Assembly: GCF_003945345.1 (NCBI RefSeq) | Contig: NZ_AP019308.1 | Span: forward strand, 4,543,501-4,607,500 | Direction: 5' to 3' | Length of the DNA: 64,000 nt | DNA from: Paenibacillus baekrokdamisoli | Lineage (GTDB): Bacteria; Bacillota; Bacilli; Paenibacillales; Paenibacillaceae | In this document: one piece after another, positions 24,387 to 33,302 of the stretch | Layout: the number at the start of each line of letters is the position of its first letter | How positions within the stretch are numbered: the stretch's first letter is position 1 | The notes under the pieces: model-generated | Database searches by the model: none | The model's input: only the letters and a program-made list of their open reading frames with translations | Told to the model about the DNA's origin: nothing | Made by a program: the position numbers and the translations under genes

Positions 24387-25913
24387 TTATTTACCGTTTG
24401 CCGATCTCCACTCGTCGAATTGCTTTTGCGCTTCAGCAAGCACATCATCAAGGCCAGCATCTTTGAATTTCTTAATTGCCTTCGGAATGAACTCTGAAGG
24501 ATCAACTGTACCCGTCATAATCGACGGATAAAACTCTTCTTTTACGTTGTTCAGGTTACCGATTTGTGAAGCGACCGGCGTTGTGTCGAACTTGAAGCCA
24601 AGCGTCGGTGCATTCGTAGCCGCGCTGTTGAATTTCTCGAATTCTTCCCATTTGTTAGCAGGGTCACTCGCTGATAAGTAAGTGAGCATAATGTTACCTA
24701 GTGAGAAACTTGGCATGTCGTAGCGCTCTTTTGCTGCAGGCAAATCTTCTTTTACGTTTTCAGAAAGCTTTTTGTAGTGTACGCCTTCGATACCGGAATC
24801 CACCATATTACGCACATACGGATCTGTGTTGAGCAGCTCCAAGAACTGCATAGCCTTCTTCTTATGAAGATCGTCTGCTTGCGCGTTGATACCGATCATG
24901 GAACCCGTTACGGACCAATTGAATACGATCGGCTCGCGAATCGGTTTCGATACGATCGGGTATCCAAGGCTCTCGCTCCATAGGATATCGGCAAGCGGCT
25001 GTGTATCCGCTTTGTCGACAAGCCATTTGCCTGTTTGCGCTGCGTCGCCACTTTGCAGGGTAGCAACATCTTTTGGCAAGTAACCTGCTTTATAATATTT
25101 ATGAAGCGTCTGTAGATCACTCACAACCTCTGGATCTTCTAACATGTTTACGATTTTGTTGTCTGTCGAACCCAGCTTTACGCCAAGTGGCAAGCCTTCA
25201 ATAATGTAATCGTACGGGAATGCTAATCCGAAATTTTTGTCGGCAGAAATGGGAGCATAGCCTTCTTTTTCTTTGACTACTTTAAGAAGCGGCTCTAAGT
25301 CTGCAAGTGTTTTGATGCTGCTGATGTCGAGCTTGTATTTATCAACCAGGTTTTTATTGAAGCGCCAAACTGGCTGTGCTGGAAGCTCTTTGTTAACTGG
25401 AATCGCATAGTTATGGCCGTTTACCTTCGAACCTTCAAGGAATGCCGGATTCAATGCTTTTTTGGTGCCTTGACCGTACTCTTCGATCAGCTGATCAAGC
25501 TCGGCGAAGACGCCTTTACGCACGTTTTGCACGTAGTCGAACGCCCAAGAGCAAGTAAAAGCAAGATCCCATGGGTCGCCGGATGCCGAAATGACCTGCA
25601 TTTTTTGCGTATAATCGCCCCAGTCGATTTGTTTCATTTTGATGGTGGCGTTAATTTTTTCTTTTGTATATTTACTCAGCTCTTCCATAACCAAATCGGT
25701 ATCCTTTTGCGGAGCGCCGATCGAATACCACATTAACTCAACCGTTTTCTCATTCTCCGTATCATCTTTTTTGGTGTCATTTACTTTTGCCTCATCTTTA
25801 GGTTTATCGTTGGTGCCTTGTGTGACGTCATTATTTTTGCTGCCACATGCGGAGAGTGACGTGGACAACATTAGCATGGCAACAAGCGCGAGTGATAAAT
25901 TCTTTTTCTTCAT
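24387..25913 (-). CDS. Extracellular sugar-binding lipoprotein (LplA-like)
   Basis: Solute-binding lipoprotein of 508 residues anchored on the outer face of the membrane. The signal peptide ends in a clear lipobox (LSTSLSACGSKNN, Cys near 23), followed by an Asp/Lys/Thr-rich linker (DKPKDEAKVNDTKKDDTENEK) and a periplasmic-binding fold (YTKEKINATIKMKQIDWGDYTQKMQVISASGDPWDLAFTCSW). It belongs to the LplA/YtcQ group that serves oligosaccharide ABC importers. It is the last of three minus-strand genes (permease, permease, binding protein), 123 bases after the second permease. AAGGGAGG precedes the ATG. No ATPase gene is in the cluster, as usual for this group, which shares MsmX-type ATPases. Confidence 0.93.
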   Translation of the reverse strand: MKKKNLSLALVAMLMLSTSLSACGSKNNDVTQGTNDKPKDEAKVNDTKKDDTENEKTVELMWYSIGAPQKDTDLVMEELSKYTKEKINATIKMKQIDWGDYTQKMQVISASGDPWDLAFTCSWAFDYVQNVRKGVFAELDQLIEEYGQGTKKALNPAFLEGSKVNGHNYAIPVNKELPAQPVWRFNKNLVDKYKLDISSIKTLADLEPLLKVVKEKEGYAPISADKNFGLAFPYDYIIEGLPLGVKLGSTDNKIVNMLEDPEVVSDLQTLHKYYKAGYLPKDVATLQSGDAAQTGKWLVDKADTQPLADILWSESLGYPIVSKPIREPIVFNWSVTGSMIGINAQADDLHKKKAMQFLELLNTDPYVRNMVDSGIEGVHYKKLSENVKEDLPAAKERYDMPSFSLGNIMLTYLSASDPANKWEEFEKFNSAATNAPTLGFKFDTTPVASQIGNLNNVKEEFYPSIMTGTVDPSEFIPKAIKKFKDAGLDDVLAEAQKQFDEWRSANGK

Positions 25914-26036
25914 CTCTAATATCCTCCCTTTATGTAACTAAAATGAGATCTGTATTATTAAATGCGATCAGCTGCAAGCATGCCGGCAAGCAACGAGCGT
26001 CTCGCATCAATAAACTTGCATCTGCTGGAATTCCAG

Positions 26037-27005
26037 CTATTCTTTGACTGCACCAATCGTCAAGCCTTGCACGAAATAGCGTTGGAAGAATGGATAAGCC
26101 AATACGATCGGTCCTGTTGCCAGCACAACCATTGCCATACGCGACGTTTCTTGCGGCAGCGACCTAAGCAGCTCTAAGCTTTGTCCTGAATTGGCAAGCG
26201 CGGAGTTCGACGTAATGAACTTCAAGTTGTTCTCGATCCGCATAAGCATCGCTTGAAGAGGCACAATGTTCGGGTTGCCGTCGATATAAAGTAAAGCATT
26301 AAACCAGTCATTCCAATAAGCGAGTGTGCAGAACAAACCGACTGTTGCGATACCGGGCAAGGAAATCGGCAGAACAATACTGAAGAATACGCGGAACTCT
26401 CCGGCACCATCGATTTTACCTGACTCGATAATCCCATCCGGGATCATGGTCTGGAAAAAGGTCCGCAGCACCAGGATGTAGAACGCATTCACGCACATCG
26501 GCAAGATGAGCGCCCAGATCGAATCCTTCAGGTGCAGCACCTGTGTCGTCACGATGTAAGTCGGCACGAGTCCGCCGTTAAACAGCATCGTGAAAAAGGC
26601 GATGAATGAGAAAAATCCACGATATCTGAATGTAGGTCTCGAAATGGCATAAGCGTAAAACGCGATGATTGCCAAGCTGATTAACGTACCGACAACCGTC
26701 ACGAATATCGTAACCGCATAAGATCGCAGCAGCTGATCACCCGATTTGAAAATGAATTCGTAAGCAGAATAGCTCCATTTATTAGGAATTAATCGATAGC
26801 CATTCTCGGCTAATGACATCTCATCCGTAAATGAAATGATCAGAACAAACAAGAATGGAAATACGCAGATAAGCGCGAATCCTCCGGCAATCAAATGACT
26901 GAGCGTATTCCAGAGCGGGGACATTTGATTCAAATCCCGCTGTTTTTTGTGAGTAGCTCTGCCTTTCGATGACTGCCGGTCAACCGCAGTAGACTGATTA
27001 AGCAT
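26037..27005 (-). CDS. Sugar ABC transporter permease (LplC/YtcP-like)
   Basis: Inner-membrane permease of 322 residues, about six helices, carbohydrate-uptake CUT1 type. After a polar N-terminus of about 35 residues comes HLIAGGFALICVFPFLFVLIISF, and the permease EAA motif appears as ESGKIDGAGEFRVFFSIVLPISLPGIATVGLFCTLAYWNDWFNALLYI near residue 205. It ends FQRYFVQGLTIGAVKE, the usual close for this family. AAAGGAG lies 9 bases before the ATG. It works with the partner permease 32 bases upstream and the binding protein downstream. Confidence 0.95.
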   Translation of the reverse strand: MLNQSTAVDRQSSKGRATHKKQRDLNQMSPLWNTLSHLIAGGFALICVFPFLFVLIISFTDEMSLAENGYRLIPNKWSYSAYEFIFKSGDQLLRSYAVTIFVTVVGTLISLAIIAFYAYAISRPTFRYRGFFSFIAFFTMLFNGGLVPTYIVTTQVLHLKDSIWALILPMCVNAFYILVLRTFFQTMIPDGIIESGKIDGAGEFRVFFSIVLPISLPGIATVGLFCTLAYWNDWFNALLYIDGNPNIVPLQAMLMRIENNLKFITSNSALANSGQSLELLRSLPQETSRMAMVVLATGPIVLAYPFFQRYFVQGLTIGAVKE

Positions 27006-27037
27006 TACTGCATTCTCCTTTCGTTAACGGCGAGCCG

Positions 27038-27994
27038 TCAGAACAACGCGTTCTCTTTGCTGACTTTACGTACAACGTAGTTGGAAATGACAACCAGCAA
27101 AAATCCGATTGCCGATTGATAAAAGCCCGCCGCTGCCGCCATACCAAGCTCGCCCGTCGTCTTCAACCCGCGATAAACAAAAGTATCGATAACATTCGTT
27201 ACTGGGAACAAAGGTCCAGAATTGCGCGGAACTTCGTAGAACAGCCCGAAGTCAGCATAAAAGATGCGGCCGATCGCAAGCAGCGTCAGCATGATGATGA
27301 GCGGTTTGATCATGGGAAGTGTAATGTTGCGAATTTGCTGCCACTTATTCGCGCCATCGATCATCGCGGCCTCATAATACGACCGATCAATGCCGACAAT
27401 AGCAGCCAAATAAACGACGCTTGAATATCCGACCGACTTCCACAAGCTCATAAAGGTTAGAATATAAGGCCAGTATTTCGCATCGCTATACCAGAAAATC
27501 GGCTCGATGCCAAAGGTGCCTAGTATTTTGTTCAATACGCCAAAATCAACGCTCAAGAAGCTGAATGAAAAGAAGCCAACGATAACCCAGGATAAAAAGT
27601 ACGGCATAAACATACCCGTTTGATACAGCTTAGCTAACCGTTTGCTAGCAAGCTCGCTTAGGATGATCGCCATAAAAACAGAAACGATGAGCCCAAGACT
27701 GATGAACACAATATTGTAAAGTATCGTATTGCGTGTAATGATGTAAGCGTCTTCGGTTTTAAATAAAAACTCAAAGTTTTTCAAACCAATCCATTTGCTG
27801 TAAATCACATTTTCAAAAAAATTGCCATGACTGTTCCGGAACTGTTTAAATGCGATTACTGAACCGAACATCGGCAAGTAAGCAAAAAAGAAAAACCATA
27901 GCGTTCCAGGCAGCACCATGAAGAGCATCGCCCGATTGCGGACAATATTTTTAAAAAACTCGGCGATTGGACGTTGTTTGCGAATCGTTGTCAT
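27038..27994 (-). CDS. Sugar ABC transporter permease (LplB/YteP-like)
   Basis: Inner-membrane permease of 318 residues with about six helices and the CUT1 EAA motif EAAMIDGANKWQQIRNITLPMIKPLIIMLTLLAIGRIF near residue 215. N-terminal helix: RAMLFMVLPGTLWFFFFAYLPMFGSVIAFKQF. It is the first gene of the transporter operon, reading away from the sensor kinase gene. AGGGGGGAG sits close (3 bases) to the ATG. The substrate is probably an oligosaccharide; rhamnose-containing chains are suggested only by the nearby GH78 gene. Confidence 0.95.
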   Translation of the reverse strand: MTTIRKQRPIAEFFKNIVRNRAMLFMVLPGTLWFFFFAYLPMFGSVIAFKQFRNSHGNFFENVIYSKWIGLKNFEFLFKTEDAYIITRNTILYNIVFISLGLIVSVFMAIILSELASKRLAKLYQTGMFMPYFLSWVIVGFFSFSFLSVDFGVLNKILGTFGIEPIFWYSDAKYWPYILTFMSLWKSVGYSSVVYLAAIVGIDRSYYEAAMIDGANKWQQIRNITLPMIKPLIIMLTLLAIGRIFYADFGLFYEVPRNSGPLFPVTNVIDTFVYRGLKTTGELGMAAAAGFYQSAIGFLLVVISNYVVRKVSKENALF

Positions 27995-28089
27995 GCTCTC
28001 CCCCCCTTGATGTTCTCTTCTCTATTTACGATAATGGATTTTGTGGATTTACATAAGTTAAATAATTTTAGATTTACGGTAAAAACTAA

Positions 28090-28103
28090 AGAAACCGCTT
28101 TCA
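28090..28103. promoter_or_regulatory. CcpA cre-like site between transporter and YesMN genes
   Basis: AGAAACCGCTTTCA matches the cre consensus TGWNANCGNTNWCA at every specified base except the first. It lies in the divergent gap (27995-28175), well placed for carbon catabolite repression of the transporter, the two-component pair, or both. Confidence 0.65.
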
Positions 28104-28175
28104 ATAAAAATCTCTTCAACCGCTTTGTATGATATTCTTAATAGGGTTACTGGATTAATGGAAGGAGCAGCATCG

Positions 28176-29939
28176 GTGAATCTCATCAATTTTTATAGAA
28201 CGCACTTTCAGAAGAAGCTATTCAATAAGCTGCTGCTCATTTATTCGATCATAACGGTCGTCTCGTTAGCCGTTCTATCGATCTTTGTCTATAAATATTT
28301 TACCGACACGCTCGTCCAGAAAGAGCTGGACTTAAATAAACAAGCTTTAGATAGCGTTTCCACTTATCTGGATAACAAATATTCTTCAGCACAGCAAATC
28401 GTCAAGCAATTATATCAAGATAATACTGTGATGGAAGATGTGAAATATTTTCTAGAAAACGATTTTGACCAATATTTGCGCTACCGCCTGAATCGATACG
28501 CAAGCAGCAGTGGATTCACAACACAATCATTCGTGAAATACTTTCGCAATCCGCTAGAGGACGACACCGACATACGCAGCATCGCGCTTTACAGTCAAAA
28601 GCAAAACTTTGTCTATATGCTTCAATCCAATGACATGTTGAAAATCTACCCTTCCGATATGGCCAAAGGCGCTGCCGGCGCACTATCAACGATACAAAAA
28701 CATAGGAAAATCAAAAAAGTATACAGTATCATGAAGGAACTTAATGACCCAAGAACGCTGCTACCGCTTGGCGAATTGATTATCGATTATGATTCAGACA
28801 ATATTGCAAAGGCTTTCCGTAATTATCAAAAAGAACTGAAAGGCTATATCGTCGTTCTAACGCCAGACAATAATGTCGTCTATGATTCCTCCAACCAATA
28901 TTACGATCATTCGTATCCATATATGGCCAAGCTGACGATGTCTTCGTCATCGGCAAAGTTTGAGGAAGACTCGTTTATTAACGTAATGTCCAACCGATAC
29001 GGTTTTCTTATTGCTGGCATTATTCCAAAATCGCAAATATACAATAATGTCAAAGGATTAAGAAACACGATCTTGTTGATCACGGTTTTGTGCATAGCGG
29101 CGGCGATCGGGTTTACTTATATGACAATCATCAATTATTCGCGACGGACCAAAGAAATTGTACGTGCAATGAAAAAGCTGCAGGACGGCGATTTATCGGT
29201 GCGAATTGCAGTTGAAAAAGAAGATGAGCTGTTCGAGATATCGAATCGGTTTAATCACATGTGCGAGGATTTATCGACGCATATCGACCAGGTCTACAAA
29301 TCTGAAATCAAGCAAAAGCAAGCGGAGCTTGTCGCTTTTCAAGCCCAAATTAAGCCGCATTTTTTATACAATACGCTGGAGGCTATTCGGATGCGGGCGA
29401 TTTCCAAAGAGGCACACGACGTCGGGGAAATGATTTATTTGCTCGCCACCTTGTTCAAGTATTCGGTGAAAAGTGATACCATGGTTTCTGTTTCCGATGA
29501 ACTCGAATATTCGAGACTCTACCTCGATTTGTTCCGTATTCGCTACAAAAATAAATTTGCGTACAGCATCGAAATCGATGATGAACTGCTGAACTGCCGC
29601 ATCATGAAGCTCTCGATCCAACCATTCATCGAAAACTATATCGTTCATGGCATCCGGCTGCACCGTGAAGATAATGAAATTGCGATTGCAGCCAAATTAG
29701 ATAATAACGGGAAGACATTTAAGATTACGCTGAGAGATAACGGGAAAGGCATGGATCCGGATACGCTGACACAAATTCGGGAGCGTTTGTGCGAACCAAG
29801 TCTGCACCCCTCACAATCGATTGGCATTACTAACGTCAATGAACGGTTGAAAATTATATTCGGCAATGGCTACGAACTGTTGATCGACAGCAAACAAAAC
29901 GAAGGCACGACTATAGAGATGATTTTATCGGCCACCTAA
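28176..29939 (+). CDS. Sensor histidine kinase, YesM family
   Basis: Membrane sensor kinase of 587 residues. An N-terminal helix (LLLIYSIITVVSLAVLSIFVYKYF), an extracellular sensing region of about 260 residues, a second helix (TILLITVLCIAAAIGFTYM), then HAMP (MKKLQDGDLSVRI), the His_kinase domain with the phospho-acceptor QIKPHFLYNTLEAIR, and the ATPase with QPFIENYIVHGI and DNGKGMDP. The GTG at 28176 is chosen because GAAGGAG lies 8 bases upstream; the longer frame has no site. The response regulator gene follows after 13 bases. The pair probably senses an extracellular sugar or binding-protein complex and controls the divergent transporter operon. Confidence 0.94.
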   Translation: MNLINFYRTHFQKKLFNKLLLIYSIITVVSLAVLSIFVYKYFTDTLVQKELDLNKQALDSVSTYLDNKYSSAQQIVKQLYQDNTVMEDVKYFLENDFDQYLRYRLNRYASSSGFTTQSFVKYFRNPLEDDTDIRSIALYSQKQNFVYMLQSNDMLKIYPSDMAKGAAGALSTIQKHRKIKKVYSIMKELNDPRTLLPLGELIIDYDSDNIAKAFRNYQKELKGYIVVLTPDNNVVYDSSNQYYDHSYPYMAKLTMSSSSAKFEEDSFINVMSNRYGFLIAGIIPKSQIYNNVKGLRNTILLITVLCIAAAIGFTYMTIINYSRRTKEIVRAMKKLQDGDLSVRIAVEKEDELFEISNRFNHMCEDLSTHIDQVYKSEIKQKQAELVAFQAQIKPHFLYNTLEAIRMRAISKEAHDVGEMIYLLATLFKYSVKSDTMVSVSDELEYSRLYLDLFRIRYKNKFAYSIEIDDELLNCRIMKLSIQPFIENYIVHGIRLHREDNEIAIAAKLDNNGKTFKITLRDNGKGMDPDTLTQIRERLCEPSLHPSQSIGITNVNERLKIIFGNGYELLIDSKQNEGTTIEMILSAT

Positions 29940-29952
29940 AGGGGGGAAATGC

Positions 29953-31560
29953 ATGTATAGCGTATTCATCGTAGACGACGAACCTTTTATTCTCGAAGGG
30001 CTGCCGCATGTGATCCGGTGGGAGGAATACGGACTTGTCATTACCGGCCAAGCCTCGGACGGTTTGGAAGCGCTTGAAATGCTCCGGACGACACCGGTCG
30101 ATATCCTGATTACCGACATTACGATGCCGCGTATGAACGGACTGGAGCTCATTCGCGATGCCAAGCTCCTAAACCCGGAGCTGAAATGCATCATATTAAG
30201 CGGGTATCACGAGTTCGATTACATCAAGCAAGGCATGGCACTTGGCATCGAGAATTACCTGCTGAAACCAATCAATATCGAAGAACTGAAGGTGACAGTC
30301 AGCTCGACCGCGCAAAAAATTACGGACACCTACCGTAAAGAAATGTACAGCCGCAGCGATTTGGATATATTGCGTGATAACATTTTGTACCGCTGGATGA
30401 CAGATGCGATTGATGCAGGCGAACTGAAACATCGCGCACAGCTGCTGGGCTTCCGGCTCGATTATCCCGTTTACGCGGTCGCTGCCGTGAAGCTAGCCTT
30501 CGAAGCAGCCGAGCAGCGAGAACTCTCGCACCTGCAGCGGGATCATCTCATTTCCGAAGCGTACCAGCTATGCCGTTCCCGATTGGAGAACGATAACAAT
30601 GCGTGTGTAACGTTTATAGACACGGATGGCGACATTATGGCTATCTTCGGCTTGAAGGACGCAGATTCCGATTGCGACCGGGTTCGCGATCTGCTGCGGC
30701 AGATCGGTTCAGTTATCCAAGAAAAGCTGGCCGTTCGGGCTGTTATTACGCTTGCCGACGCAGAGCACAATTATGTGAACGCCGGCCGCAGCTACGACAG
30801 CGCGAAGAAACTGCAGGAATATTATCTAATCCACTCGGAGGAAGCCGTTATTGAGCGCAAGCTTTCGATTCGTGATGCGAAGCAAGCGGCTGCTGGGGGT
30901 GCTTCGATCGATCTAGACGCATACGGAAAGCTATTGTTCGGCAAAAGCAAGCCGGAGCTGTTCGCTTGGATCGATGCTTTCTTTCAGCGGCTGCAGGCGG
31001 TCGATGCCGCTCCTCCCGCGCAAATCCAGAACCACGCGGTCGAAATCATCATTCATACGAAGCGGCTGCTGAAGGATGTCAAACTGAGCAATGAGCTGGT
31101 CTCCAACGATTACAAAGAGCTGTTCTCCTCCCTGTTCCGCATTCAGTTGATGGAAGAACTGAAGGAGCATGTCAAATATATCGCCGGTGCCGCAATCGAT
31201 TGCCTCGTGTCCGAGGACGATGAGCTAAGTCCGGTCATCAAGCAGGTGCTGAAGCATATTAGCGTCAATTATGCAGAAGAGCTATCGCTGAAGACGCTCA
31301 GTCAGACGTTCAACATTAACCCCGTCTATTTGGGACAGCTGTTTCAGAAGGAAACGGGAGAATCATTTTCCGATTATGTGAACAAATTTCGGATCGAGAC
31401 CGCCAGAAAACTGCTTGTGAATACGCATTTAAAAACGATCGATATCGGCAAAAGGGTCGGTTATGCCGATACCAGTTATTTTTATAAACAATTCAAAAAG
31501 TACGCCGGAATATCGCCAACCGAATTTCGCGGGCTGACCGCGGAGGCAGAGGTGTTATGA
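29953..31560 (+). CDS. Response regulator with AraC output, YesN family
   Basis: Cytoplasmic DNA-binding regulator of 535 residues. Receiver domain: VDDEPFILEGLPHVI with the phospho-acceptor Asp in DILITDITMPRMNGLELI (residue 55), and KPINIEEL. A middle domain of about 280 residues links it to the AraC double helix-turn-helix (LSLKTLSQTFNINPVYLGQLFQKETGESFSDYVNKFRIETARKLL and DIGKRVGYADTSYFYKQFKKYAGISPTEFRG). GGGGGG precedes the ATG. It is the partner of the kinase gene just upstream and the expected activator of the divergent sugar transporter operon. Confidence 0.94.
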   Translation: MYSVFIVDDEPFILEGLPHVIRWEEYGLVITGQASDGLEALEMLRTTPVDILITDITMPRMNGLELIRDAKLLNPELKCIILSGYHEFDYIKQGMALGIENYLLKPINIEELKVTVSSTAQKITDTYRKEMYSRSDLDILRDNILYRWMTDAIDAGELKHRAQLLGFRLDYPVYAVAAVKLAFEAAEQRELSHLQRDHLISEAYQLCRSRLENDNNACVTFIDTDGDIMAIFGLKDADSDCDRVRDLLRQIGSVIQEKLAVRAVITLADAEHNYVNAGRSYDSAKKLQEYYLIHSEEAVIERKLSIRDAKQAAAGGASIDLDAYGKLLFGKSKPELFAWIDAFFQRLQAVDAAPPAQIQNHAVEIIIHTKRLLKDVKLSNELVSNDYKELFSSLFRIQLMEELKEHVKYIAGAAIDCLVSEDDELSPVIKQVLKHISVNYAEELSLKTLSQTFNINPVYLGQLFQKETGESFSDYVNKFRIETARKLLVNTHLKTIDIGKRVGYADTSYFYKQFKKYAGISPTEFRGLTAEAEVL

Positions 31561-31693
31561 ACCGAGCAACACTATTTCCACACAGAAAAAAAACCGAGGT
31601 TATCCCCGGCAATATAGTCTGTAGAACGCTCCCATTTCATAAAGAAAGGCGGTATTCTATTATATTGTTGCTTTATATGATGGAAAATAGTAG

Positions 31694-31699
31694 TATAAT
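31694..31699 (+). promoter_or_regulatory. Possible -10 of the VOC gene
   Basis: TATAAT preceded by TAG, about 50 bases before the GTG at 31750. No well-spaced -35 is visible (TTGCTT at 31668 would need a 20-base spacer). Confidence 0.35.
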
Positions 31700-31749
31700 C
31701 ACAAAGGGAACGCATGTTCCCGATGCAATAATAGAAGGAGATGTATCAA

Positions 31750-32115
31750 GTGTTTAAGAAATTAGAGTGCGTGTGTATTCATACAAAAGACATTGAGAAG
31801 TCACTTTCGTTTTACATATCAATGGGCTTAACAGAAAACTGGAAGATAGAACGTATCTTAGAGAACGGTTCAACCTGGACAGTGATTGGTTTAAAGTTTC
31901 CTTTAAAAGATAGTTCTGAACTTGTGTTGAGTAATCACCCTGAAATTAACTTTACAGAAATTGAAATCTATGTTGAAGATGTTCGACAAGCATATGATGA
32001 GTTGAATAAGAACGAAGAAATCCAATGGATTAGGACTCCTTTTGCAACCGAATCTGGACATATTGCCGTAATGGAAGCTCCTGATGGGAATGTATTTGTA
32101 TTAGTTGGTAAGTAA
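31750..32115 (+). CDS. VOC (glyoxalase/bleomycin resistance) family protein
   Basis: Small protein of 121 residues with the vicinal-oxygen-chelate fold: CVCIHTKDIEKSLSFYISMGL at the N-terminus, TEIEIYVEDVRQAYDEL in the middle, GHIAVMEAPDGNVFVLVGK at the end. Substrate and metal use cannot be told. The GTG at 31750 is favoured because AGAAGGAG (31733-31740) abuts the ATG at 31741 but is 9 bases from the GTG. It is AT-rich compared with neighbours, and its last 15 bases overlap the end of the IS transposase frame, so it may have arrived with, or been flanked by, the insertion. Confidence 0.75.
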   Translation: MFKKLECVCIHTKDIEKSLSFYISMGLTENWKIERILENGSTWTVIGLKFPLKDSSELVLSNHPEINFTEIEIYVEDVRQAYDELNKNEEIQWIRTPFATESGHIAVMEAPDGNVFVLVGK

Positions 32116-33144
32116 TACATCAGCCGTTTTAAATGTGCTAATGGTGGTGAAGTTTGGTTTCTGACACGATGCCAAAAGTATTCCGTTGGATACCAATTTA
32201 TCATCCTGTTTCTTGTTCAGTTCAAGGAATCGATGCCAAAATAAGTAGTTATCCAAGTAGCGGGTCGCTACACCATCAAATCGTTTTAACCATTCTTTTA
32301 GTTCACCATGATAGTGATTAATATGTTGGATATGGTAAATTCCTTTTTTCACGTACCCATCTTTTCGAATGTTGATCACTTCATGGTTAATATTATGATT
32401 CTTAGCAAACGCTTTGTAGTTAGTAGCGGAATCTGTACACAAAACAACGTCTCTACGAAGAATATTGCCCATTACGTCATTGATTTGAGACGCTGTAATT
32501 CTCCCACGTCCCGCCATTTGAGAGAAAATTGCACCATTACGATCAAGAGCAACCATGACGGAAATTTGCTCATCACTTATTCCGCGTTTTTGGGCTTTAC
32601 CGCCATGGTTACGAGGTTTACGATGGGCAATACCACCCTTTTTGCCTTTTTCACTTTCCAAAATATAAGTTTCATCACTTTCAACAATACCACTTAACAC
32701 CGTATGACCTAATGAACGCAAGGCATTTAGAATCTTATGTCTCCAATAAAATGCGGTAGAAACATGGATTTCGAGTTCAACTGCAACTTTGGGCAATGAT
32801 TTCCCTTTGTTTTCAACCATCATTAAAAAATATCGCATCCACTTTTCTGGATGATGTGTGCCAGAGAGAGGAGTTCCGCTTATATCGTTGAAGCTTCTTC
32901 CGCAATCCTTACATAGATAACGTTGACGTTCGCGGTATGTTCCGTTTCGCTTCACACGAAGACTTCCGCAATGAACACATGCTAATCCGTTCCGAAAACG
33001 AGATTCACGAATACCTTCATATAACCCAATAGCTATTCTGGGTTCGGCATCCACATCATTCTTTATTGCTTCAAACAACTGTCGTTTGTCTTCCTCTGAT
33101 AAATCCGTAAACTGTGCGTAGAGGTCTAACCATGCTTTTGCCAT
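32101..33144 (-). CDS. IS1595-family transposase
   Basis: Transposase of about 347 residues. An N-terminal zinc ribbon (CVHCGSLRVKRNGTYRERQRYLCKDCGRSFN, residues 58-88) and a DDE-type catalytic domain: ESDETYILESEKGKKGG, CTDSATNYKAFAKNHN and HYHGELKEWLKRFDGVATRYLDNYLFWHRF. The last motif is typical of IS1595 (ISXO2-like) elements. The frame appears full-length and undamaged. The ATG at 33144 (MAKAWLDLYAQF) has GGGTGG upstream; an in-frame ATG at 33201 is less likely. It reads toward the VOC gene and overlaps its 3' end. Confidence 0.9.
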   Translation of the reverse strand: MAKAWLDLYAQFTDLSEEDKRQLFEAIKNDVDAEPRIAIGLYEGIRESRFRNGLACVHCGSLRVKRNGTYRERQRYLCKDCGRSFNDISGTPLSGTHHPEKWMRYFLMMVENKGKSLPKVAVELEIHVSTAFYWRHKILNALRSLGHTVLSGIVESDETYILESEKGKKGGIAHRKPRNHGGKAQKRGISDEQISVMVALDRNGAIFSQMAGRGRITASQINDVMGNILRRDVVLCTDSATNYKAFAKNHNINHEVINIRKDGYVKKGIYHIQHINHYHGELKEWLKRFDGVATRYLDNYLFWHRFLELNKKQDDKLVSNGILLASCQKPNFTTISTFKTADVLLTN

Positions 33145-33233
33145 GCGGAACACCACCCGTTTGAACGTTTCTACATAACAAATTTCAGATAAGTTCCGCA
33201 TATAGCAACAATCTTTTAGAAAACCGCCTAAAG
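32118..33233 (-). mobile_element. Insertion sequence, IS1595 family, ends approximate
   Basis: The boundaries are guesses from a weak imperfect match: AGCCGTTTTAAATG near 32122 and, on the other strand, AGGCGGTTTTCTAAAAG ending near 33231. If these are the terminal repeats, the transposase stop at 32101 would lie just outside the element. No 8-bp target duplication was seen. The right end falls just before the rhamnosidase terminator, which is intact. Confidence 0.45.
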
Positions 33234-33238
33234 AAAAA

Positions 33239-33279
33239 GAGCTAACCCAAGCAGAACTACTACAGCTTGGTTTTAGCTC
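33239..33279 (-). terminator. Terminator of the rhamnosidase gene
   Basis: GAGCTAACCCAAGC (33239-33252) pairs with GCTTGGTTTTAGCTC (33265-33279), with a run of Ts after it on the minus strand. Confidence 0.85.
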
Positions 33280-33302
33280 CTTTCTTGTACCTACACGCAG
33301 GC

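Noticed and set aside
31557..31757. A 66-codon frame overlapping the YesN stop
   Set aside because: Looks like a run-on through a possible AraC fossil; no ribosome binding site and no similarity beyond about 12 residues in another frame.
32101..33233. Exact IS1595 terminal repeats and target duplication
   Set aside because: Only a weak gapped match of about 15 bases could be found and no matching 8-bp flanks, so the ends are given as approximate.
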